Below, piece after piece: positions 6,866-11,111 of a stretch of 11,111 nucleotides of DNA. Location of the stretch: the NCBI GenBank assembly GCA_003354055.1, contig PIVQ01000182.1:1-11111 (forward strand). The letters are read 5' to 3'. The stretch is from Desulfobacteraceae bacterium. Its GTDB lineage: Bacteria > Desulfobacterota > Desulfobacteria > Desulfobacterales > Desulfobacteraceae. Under the pieces are notes generated by a model. It made no database searches, was not told the DNA's origin, and was given only the letters and a program-made list of their open reading frames with translations. Made by a program: the position numbers and the translations under genes. Numbering within the stretch: position 1 is the first letter of the stretch; each line of letters begins with the position of its first letter.

Positions 6866-7198
6866 ATGACCATTGACTGGGCATATATCAGAAAAGGCTG
6901 AGTCTCCTGTAAAAAGGCTCAAAAGGTTTTTGAGGAACAGCAGATAGAGGTTAAGCAGGTTGCTGATGCCAGGAAAGAAAAGATCGATAACGATCAGGCC
7001 TGGGAAATAATACGGGAGTTTAAAACCGTTCTCATCGGGAAGGGGAAAAAGATTTTGGAGTTTGCCCCTGATGAGGGAAACCGCGAGGAGATTCTAAAGG
7101 CTGCCATGGGGCGGTCCGGGAATCTTCGGGCGCCGTCTATTAAACTGAACGGTAAATTGCTGATCGGTTTCAATGATGAGATGTATACGAACTTGTAA
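6866..7198 (+). CDS. ArsC-family/thioredoxin-fold selenoprotein, UGA read as selenocysteine
   Basis: The frame encodes 110 residues if TGA 6899-6901 is read as Sec: MTIDWAYIRKG-U-VSC, then a helix, ending ...RAPSIKLNGKLLIGFNDEMY near the C-terminus. The U12-x-x-C15 motif after the first beta strand sits where ArsC/Spx-like thioredoxin-fold proteins have their CxxC or catalytic Cys. P90 in RAPS is in the usual cis-proline position. The start is fixed by AAGGAG at 6854-6859, six bases before the ATG. The frame stays open for 98 codons after the TGA and ends at TAA 7196, with a hairpin suited to selenocysteine insertion just after the UGA. The gene has its own promoter and terminator. The likely role is a cytoplasmic thiol/selenol redox reaction; true arsenate reduction is not shown, because the typical ArsC C-terminal RPI motif is missing. 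Ordinary gene callers would miss it, since the next in-frame Met is M81. The alternative is a nonsense-mutated Cys gene. Confidence 0.85.
6907..6940 (+). promoter_or_regulatory. Bacterial SECIS-like element inside the selenoprotein gene
   Basis: CTCAAAA (6918-6924) pairs perfectly with TTTTGAG (6928-6934) around a GGT loop (6925-6927). A lower stem CTGT (6907-6910) / ACAG (6937-6940) adds four pairs. The upper stem starts 16 bases, and the loop 23 bases, after the UGA. That spacing, a short loop beginning with G, and a 7-bp upper stem agree with what is known of bacterial SECIS elements, which bind SelB during translation. Confidence 0.8.
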
Positions 7199-7215
7199 AA
7201 AGAGATGAAAAAAGC

Positions 7216-7246
7216 CGGGTTGTTGTAAGCAACCCGACTATTTTTT
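7216..7246 (+). terminator. Rho-independent terminator of the selenoprotein gene
   Basis: CGGGTTG (7216-7222) pairs with CAACCCG (7230-7236) around a 7-base loop, followed by ACTA and six T (7241-7246). It begins 18 bases after the stop codon and closes the single-gene unit. Upstream A residues (7208-7213) may also pair with the T run, so it could work in both directions. Confidence 0.8.
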
Positions 7247-7294
7247 CACCAAATCTTCAGCGGTATTCAGCTGGATTGACTAAGGATCGGCTCT

Positions 7295-7390
7295 AAAATT
7301 ACTTGACCTTTTGTTTTCAAAATACCCAGTCTTTTAAGGGGTTTTGGAAACAAGTTTCTGCCCTTCAGGGTATTTAGATCAAGTTATTTT
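7295..7390. repeat. Nested 96-bp imperfect palindrome in the intergenic region
   Basis: Four nested arms share one centre. AAAATTACTTGA (7295-7306) pairs with TCAAGTTATTTT (7379-7390), with one mismatch. AAATACCC (7320-7327) pairs with GGGTATTT (7368-7375), AAGGG (7336-7340) with CCCTT (7361-7365), and GAAA (7347-7350) with TTTC (7355-7358) around CAAG. No ORF and no terminal T run is seen. It could be a small non-autonomous hairpin element or a transcribed structure. With the terminator at 7434 and the inverted repeat at 7459, it accounts for much of the gene-free stretch 7199-7535. Confidence 0.6.
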
Positions 7391-7433
7391 GTAACGATTC
7401 CTAATCCTGTATCTTTAAGCTTTAGGCCGAATA

Positions 7434-7458
7434 TCAAAAATAAACCTCCCAGGTGTTT
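7434..7458 (-). terminator. Terminator of the leftward xsc-tpa operon
   Basis: Read leftward, ACCT-GGG-AGGT (7454-7444) is followed by TTTATTTTTG (7443-7434). Flanking AAA can extend the stem. It lies about 80 bases after the tpa stop codon. The stem is short but the U-rich tail is good. Confidence 0.5.
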
Positions 7459-7535
7459 GGCGCGGCATTTTCAAAGGCTGCTATCCACAGGGAGCGCCCA
7501 AGTTTGCGTGGGTTGATTTATTTTGATGCCGCGCC
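7459..7535 (-). repeat. Perfect 10-bp inverted repeat directly after the tpa stop codon
   Basis: GGCGCGGCAT (7459-7468) is exactly complementary to ATGCCGCGCC (7526-7535), with 57 bases between. The right arm touches the tpa stop codon. In the tpa message it would form a GC-rich stem ahead of the terminator at 7434-7458, perhaps protecting the 3' end or forming part of a bipartite terminator. Confidence 0.7.
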
Positions 7536-8936
7536 TTATCCAAAGGTTTTCTGAATAGCTGTTTCCACTGCATCAACAATGGTGTCCACCTGCCCTTTGG
7601 TGATGATCAGGCAGGGGGCAAAGTTCATGATGTTGTTCAGGCCGTGGAAGCTGGAGTTGGTCCGGCCCACGATGACGTTCTGTGCCATAACATTACCCAT
7701 GAGTTGTGCCATCTGACCTTCGGTGATGGGTTCCTTGGTCGTGCGGTCGGTGACAAACTCGATACCTGCAAACAGGCCCTGGCCGCGGACTTCGCCGACA
7801 ATGTCGTATTTGTTCAGGGTTTCAAGTTTTTCCATGAGGTAAGCACCGACTTCAACAGCATTGTCCAGCAGGTTCTCATCTTCAATGATCCGTGTGCTTT
7901 CAAGGGCGGCGGTCATGGCTGAGGTACATCCGCCGTAGGTGGAGATGTCCCGAAAGTAGTTTAGACGGTCATCCGGATCCGCTGGATCGCAGAGGAATAC
8001 ATCGTAGACTTTTTGTTTTACCACGGTGGCGGACAGGGCTTCGTAGGAAGATGCCAGACCTTTGGCCATGGTGATGATGTCGGGATCCACGTCATAGTGC
8101 TCATGGCCCCAGAATGTACCGGTCCTGCCGAATCCGCAGACCACCTCATCCATGATCATCCAGATGTCGTATTTTTTGCAGATCTCCTGGAGGATAGGAA
8201 AGTACTCGGGTACCGGCTTGAGGATACCACCGCCGGCTGTGATGGGCTCAACAATCATGCCGCCGATGGTCTCGGGACCCTCCTGTAGGATGACGTCTTC
8301 CACCTTCCTGGCGCATTCAATATTGCAGTTGCCGTATGTCTTTTCATACGGGCAGCGGTAGCAGGCGCAGTGGGGAAACTCTACAAAGCCGTCCAGAAAG
8401 GGACCGAAGTCCTCTTTCCTCTGGGCCTGGCCTGTGGCGCTCATGGCACCGAAGGTGGTGCCGTGGTAGTCACGGTCCCTGTACATGATCTTGTATTTGC
8501 CCTTACGGTCCGGGCTGATTCTGGAGGCCTGACGGACGATTTTGAAGGCCTTTTCATTGGCTTCGGAGCCGGAGTTGGAGAAGTAGACCTTATCGTGGTT
8601 GGGCAGTTTTTCCAACAGCTTTTTGGCAAATTTGATGGCCGGGACATTACCGAAAACACCTGCAAAATAAGGCATTTTCTTCATTTGTTCACACACTGCC
8701 TCTGCAATGGAATCCCGTCCGTATCCTACCATGACGCTCCACACCCCCCCCGAGGTGGCATCCAGGTATTCACGGCCACGAATATCTGTGACCATCAAGC
8801 CCTTGCCTTCCACAATAATCATCTGTTCGGCTGCATCAAATACTTTATGGGGCTTAAGATGATGCCAGAGTGCATCCTTATCTGCGGCCACCATCTCATC
8901 TGCATCATAGTCCAGCCAGTCGAATTTTTTTTCCAT
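7536..8936 (-). CDS. tpa: Taurine:pyruvate aminotransferase (class III, PLP-dependent)
   Basis: This 466-residue cytoplasmic enzyme should transfer the amino group of taurine to pyruvate, giving sulfoacetaldehyde and alanine. Class III aminotransferase landmarks are present: NSGSEANE (121-128, PLP phosphate site), DYHGTT (156-161), MDEV with D263, and the Schiff-base lysine K292 in ITMAKGLASSYEALSA. A cysteine cluster C190, C192, C195, C204, C208 lies in the middle of the protein; similar Cys-rich segments occur in other members from memory, and its role is unknown. Start ATG 8936 is preceded by an AAGGGGG-like ribosome site. The gene lies 102 bp after xsc on the same strand, and that partner makes the taurine assignment much stronger than homology to class III enzymes alone. 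Other omega-amino acid:pyruvate aminotransferases are the alternative. Alanine made here would have to be reoxidised by an alanine dehydrogenase not in the window. Confidence 0.85.
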   Translation of the reverse strand: MEKKFDWLDYDADEMVAADKDALWHHLKPHKVFDAAEQMIIVEGKGLMVTDIRGREYLDATSGGVWSVMVGYGRDSIAEAVCEQMKKMPYFAGVFGNVPAIKFAKKLLEKLPNHDKVYFSNSGSEANEKAFKIVRQASRISPDRKGKYKIMYRDRDYHGTTFGAMSATGQAQRKEDFGPFLDGFVEFPHCACYRCPYEKTYGNCNIECARKVEDVILQEGPETIGGMIVEPITAGGGILKPVPEYFPILQEICKKYDIWMIMDEVVCGFGRTGTFWGHEHYDVDPDIITMAKGLASSYEALSATVVKQKVYDVFLCDPADPDDRLNYFRDISTYGGCTSAMTAALESTRIIEDENLLDNAVEVGAYLMEKLETLNKYDIVGEVRGQGLFAGIEFVTDRTTKEPITEGQMAQLMGNVMAQNVIVGRTNSSFHGLNNIMNFAPCLIITKGQVDTIVDAVETAIQKTFG

Positions 8937-8980
8937 GGGAGATTCCCCCTTACGCTACGATTCTAAAATTTCATGTGTAA

Positions 8981-9009
8981 GCCCGGCAGTACGTATGGAA
9001 CTGCCGGGC
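8981..9009 (-). other. Strong intercistronic hairpin between xsc and tpa
   Basis: GCCCGGCAGT (8981-8990) and ACTGCCGGGC (9000-9009) form a perfect 10-bp stem with a 9-base loop. In the operon transcript the hairpin is not followed by a U run (TTACACATG follows), so it is more likely a partial-attenuation or mRNA-stability element setting the xsc:tpa ratio. On the + strand CTTTTG follows, so it could stop antisense transcription. Confidence 0.65.
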
Positions 9010-9038
9010 CTTTTGACGGCATTTACTGCCGAGACTCG

Positions 9039-10817
9039 TTATGCACCCTGCTGGGGTTTCATATCAGCCTTGTCAACACCGGCTACAGCAACGGGCTTTT
9101 TCATGGCATCACGGCGGAACGGTTCGCCAAGTTCCATGTTGGTCATGACTTCAATGAAGGTTGTTTTGCCGTCTTCCATCTGAGTTTTGATGGCAGTGGC
9201 CAGGGCTGACTCAAGGTCTTCCATGCTGTATGCCTGAACACCTTCAACACCGCAGGCCTTGGCAATACCGGCATAGCTGACGTTGCGGTCAAGCTCGGTG
9301 CCGACAAAGTTATCATCATACCAGAGGGTGGTGTTTCTCTTTTCTGCGCCCCAGTGGTAGTTGCGGAAGATGATCATGGTGATTGCGGGCCAGTCTTCAC
9401 GGCCGCAGGCAGTCATCTCGTTCATGGAGATACCAAAGGCACCGTCACCTGCAAAACCGACAACCGGAACGTCAGGCTGTGCAATCTTGGCACCCAGGAT
9501 AGCGGGGAAACCGTATCCGCAGGGTCCGAACATTCCTGGAGCAAGATATTTACGGCCTGCTTCGAAAGTGGGGTAGGCATTGCCGATGGCGCAGGAGTTA
9601 CCAATATCGGAAGAGATAATGGCCTCCTGGGGCAGGGCGGCTTTAATGGCACGCCATGCCATGCGGCTGGTAATTTTTTCAGGATCCTGTTTCCGGGCGC
9701 GTTCGTTCCAGGTTGTTCCGGGATCGTCTTCTTCATGATCCATGGTCACAATCTCTTTGTCCCAGGCGGTTTTGTGTTCCTGTATAGTTGCCTTACGGGA
9801 ATCGCGGTTTGAATCACCGGCGGTCTCGGAAAGTTTTTCAAGGATGCCGGTGGCAACTTTTTTCGCATCACCCACAATACCTACGGTAACCGGCTTGGTC
9901 AGACCGATGCGGTCGGGGTTGATGTCTACCTGGATGATGGAGGCATCTTTCGGCCAATAGTCAATACCGTAGCCGGGCAGGGTAGAGAAGGGGTTGAGAC
10001 GGGTACCCAGTGCCAGGACAACATCGGCCTTTGAGATCAGCTCCATACCTGCCTTTGATCCGTTGTATCCTAAGGGACCTGCAAATAGCGGGTGGCTTCC
10101 GGGGAAGGCATCGTTGTGCTGGTAGCCGCAGCAAACCGGGGCATCCAGACGTTCGGCAAGGGTGATGGAATCTTCAATGGCACCGCCGATAACAACACCG
10201 CCGCCGTTGAGGATAACGGGGAATTTTGCATTGGACAAAAGTTCGGCGGCTTTTGCAACAGCATCATCACCACCTGCAGGACGTTCGAACTCTACAATGG
10301 CGGGTAGTTCAATATCAATCACCTGGGTCCAGAAGTCACGGGGAACATTGATCTGGGCAGGGGCGGAGGCGCGTTTGGCCTGGAGGATAACCCGGTTTAA
10401 AACTTCAGCTATGCGGGAGGGATGGAGCACCTCTTCCTGGTAAGCCACCATGTCTTCAAACAATGCCATCTGGGGTACTTCCTGGAATCCGCCCTGACCC
10501 ATGGACATGTTGGCGGCCTGGGGAGTGACCAGCAGCAGAGGGGTGTGGTTCCAATAGGCGGTTTTAACAGGGGTCACAAAGTTGGTGATCCCGGGGCCGT
10601 TCTGGGCAACCATCATGGACATTTTACCGGATGCACGGGTAAAACCGTCTGCCATCATACCGGCGTTGCCCTCATGGCCGCAGTCCCAGAAGGTGATCCC
10701 TGCTTTGGGAAACAGGTCGGAAACCGGCATCATGGCTGAGCCGATAATACCGAAAGAATGCTCGATGCCGTGCATCTGAAGTACTTTTATAAAGGCCTCT
10801 TCTGTGGTCATTTTCAT
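9039..10817 (-). CDS. xsc: Sulfoacetaldehyde acetyltransferase (ThDP-dependent)
   Basis: This enzyme cleaves sulfoacetaldehyde with phosphate to acetyl phosphate and sulfite, using thiamine diphosphate and Mg2+. It has the three-domain acetolactate-synthase architecture. The N-terminal domain contains the ThDP-activating glutamate E49 in FWDCGHEGNAG. The central domain lies around residues 185-330. The C-terminal domain carries the ThDP motif GDGAFGISMNE (457-467) with N486 in FRNYHWG. Sequence around IIGSAMMPVSDLFPKAGITFWDC is typical of Xsc rather than of acetolactate synthase. The frame opens at ATG 10832, but I prefer ATG 10817 (592 residues): the ribosome site GGAGG (10826-10830) is 8 bases from it and overlaps the upstream ATG. 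The gene is first in a leftward operon with tpa, under a promoter with a large palindromic operator. Phosphotransacetylase or acetate kinase, which would use the acetyl phosphate, is not in the window. Confidence 0.93.
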   Translation of the reverse strand: MKMTTEEAFIKVLQMHGIEHSFGIIGSAMMPVSDLFPKAGITFWDCGHEGNAGMMADGFTRASGKMSMMVAQNGPGITNFVTPVKTAYWNHTPLLLVTPQAANMSMGQGGFQEVPQMALFEDMVAYQEEVLHPSRIAEVLNRVILQAKRASAPAQINVPRDFWTQVIDIELPAIVEFERPAGGDDAVAKAAELLSNAKFPVILNGGGVVIGGAIEDSITLAERLDAPVCCGYQHNDAFPGSHPLFAGPLGYNGSKAGMELISKADVVLALGTRLNPFSTLPGYGIDYWPKDASIIQVDINPDRIGLTKPVTVGIVGDAKKVATGILEKLSETAGDSNRDSRKATIQEHKTAWDKEIVTMDHEEDDPGTTWNERARKQDPEKITSRMAWRAIKAALPQEAIISSDIGNSCAIGNAYPTFEAGRKYLAPGMFGPCGYGFPAILGAKIAQPDVPVVGFAGDGAFGISMNEMTACGREDWPAITMIIFRNYHWGAEKRNTTLWYDDNFVGTELDRNVSYAGIAKACGVEGVQAYSMEDLESALATAIKTQMEDGKTTFIEVMTNMELGEPFRRDAMKKPVAVAGVDKADMKPQQGA

Positions 10818-10926
10818 GGGTGATTCCTCCATATAAAATTGGGTTGGCCCCTGTCCTGATTCCTTAGGTCTCGTTTCAGGTGTCCGACCTTTGTATAGGG
10901 TCAGGGGGAATTTATGGTGTCAGATA

Positions 10927-10954
10927 TCTGATATCTGATATATCAGATATCAGA
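10927..10954. promoter_or_regulatory. 28-bp perfect palindrome, likely repressor operator of xsc-tpa
   Basis: TCTGATATCTGATA (10927-10940) is followed directly by its exact reverse complement (10941-10954). An additional overlapping palindrome TCAGATATCTGA lies at 10920-10931, giving repeated GATATCTGA/TCAGATATC half-sites. It covers the spacer and -10 region of the xsc promoter, so a bound protein would block RNA polymerase. The regulator is not in the window; a GntR-type or similar dimer is possible but unproven. Confidence 0.8.
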
Positions 10955-10964
10955 AACTTGTCAA
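10937..10964 (-). promoter_or_regulatory. Sigma70-like promoter of xsc-tpa
   Basis: Read leftward, a perfect -35 box TTGACA (10964-10959) is followed after 16 bp by TATATC (10942-10937); an 18-bp spacing to TATCAG is the alternative -10. The start point would be near 10930, giving a leader of about 110 bases. That leader can form an AGGTC/GACCT hairpin (10866-10870 with 10886-10890) enclosed by CCCCTG/CAGGGG (10848-10853 with 10902-10907). Confidence 0.6.
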
Positions 10965-11010
10965 GAAAAAATGTTACAGCAGATTAGAAACAAAAAAAGA
11001 GAAAGAGGCG

Positions 11011-11111
11011 TTACCAGCTCAGGGTGGAAAGGATCAACTCCTGTTCGTCCAGGATCTCATCCAAGATTTGCGGGGTTGTCATTGGATTCATGATTACGGT
11101 TCGCAGGACAA
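11011..11111 (-). CDS. C-terminal end of a probable PLP-dependent group II decarboxylase (partial)
   Basis: Only the last 32 residues are present, with the tail LRTVIMNPMTTPQILDEIL near the end, and the stop is TAA 11013-11011. The pattern L-R-x-V-I-x-N-P-x-T-T followed by an acidic helix is the usual end of the glutamate/cysteine sulfinate/tyrosine decarboxylase family, where animal enzymes read F-R-M-V-I-S-N-P. It lies upstream of xsc on the same strand, but the operator-controlled promoter lies between them. A T-rich stretch follows the stop without a clear hairpin. If it decarboxylates cysteate or cysteine sulfinate it would supply taurine or hypotaurine to the next operon. That is inference from context; the family call itself rests on a short tail. 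Confidence 0.6.
   Translation of the reverse strand, partial: VLRTVIMNPMTTPQILDEILDEQELILSTLSW

Noticed and set aside
6899..6901. UGA as a nonsense mutation making the ArsC-like gene a pseudogene
   Set aside because: The stop falls exactly on the expected active-site Cys, the rest of the frame is intact, and a SECIS-like hairpin stands at the right distance. Not fully excluded without proof of Sec machinery.
8370..8966. Long + strand ORFs (e.g. 198 codons) opposite tpa and xsc
   Set aside because: They are shadows of well-supported leftward genes with no independent motifs or ribosome sites.
10818..10832. Upstream ATG giving xsc five extra residues
   Set aside because: The Shine-Dalgarno GGAGG overlaps this ATG and is correctly spaced only for the ATG at 10817.
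10920..10954. Repeated GATATC units as a CRISPR or simple satellite array
   Set aside because: The repeats are palindromic half-sites without spacers and sit on a promoter, so an operator explains them better.

Overview
The window looks like a chromosomal segment of an anaerobic, sulfate-reducing Desulfobacterota bacterium, most likely related to Desulfobacteraceae. This is inferred from gene content: a 2-hydroxyacyl-CoA dehydratase/double-cubane type iron-sulfur protein with its activase, a taurine dissimilation pair (Xsc and Tpa) that would release sulfite, and a small gene with an in-frame UGA that reads as a selenocysteine codon. No taxonomic search was possible.

Layout. Positions 1-3428 are a rightward operon: the C-terminal end of an ASKHA activase, a 372-residue HgdB-like iron-sulfur subunit that starts one base after the activase stop, and an ABC exporter half-transporter with a C-terminal cyclic-nucleotide-binding-like domain. 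Positions 3540-6440 are visibly AT-richer and hold a leftward 812-residue protein that I do not recognise as a whole. Its N-terminal half resembles a PfkB/HldE-type sugar kinase that has lost its catalytic loop, and its C-terminal half is an AAA+ ATPase. A doubtful small hydrophobic ORF lies just upstream of it. Positions 6443-6707 contain no convincing ORF but fold into a series of strong stems whose G-U pairs all favour transcription of the + strand, so this is a candidate structured RNA.

Positions 6780-7246 are a complete monocistronic unit: sigma70-like promoter, ribosome binding site, a 110-residue ArsC/thioredoxin-fold protein with a UxxC motif, a bacterial SECIS-like hairpin 16 bases after the UGA, and a rho-independent terminator. 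Positions 7250-7535 are non-coding and carry a nested imperfect palindrome, a leftward terminator and a 10-bp inverted repeat next to the tpa stop codon.

Positions 7536-10964 are the leftward xsc-tpa operon. Taurine:pyruvate aminotransferase makes sulfoacetaldehyde, and sulfoacetaldehyde acetyltransferase makes acetyl phosphate and sulfite. In a sulfate reducer the sulfite could serve as a respiratory electron acceptor. The promoter has a perfect TTGACA -35 box, and a 28-bp perfect palindrome covers the spacer and -10 region, which suggests a repressor operator. Further upstream in the same direction is the C-terminal end of what looks like a PLP-dependent (group II) decarboxylase, the family that includes cysteine sulfinate/cysteate decarboxylases, so the locus may link C3 sulfur compounds to taurine.

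The most notable items are the selenoprotein, the candidate structured RNA, and the unusual PfkB-like/AAA+ fusion beside it.
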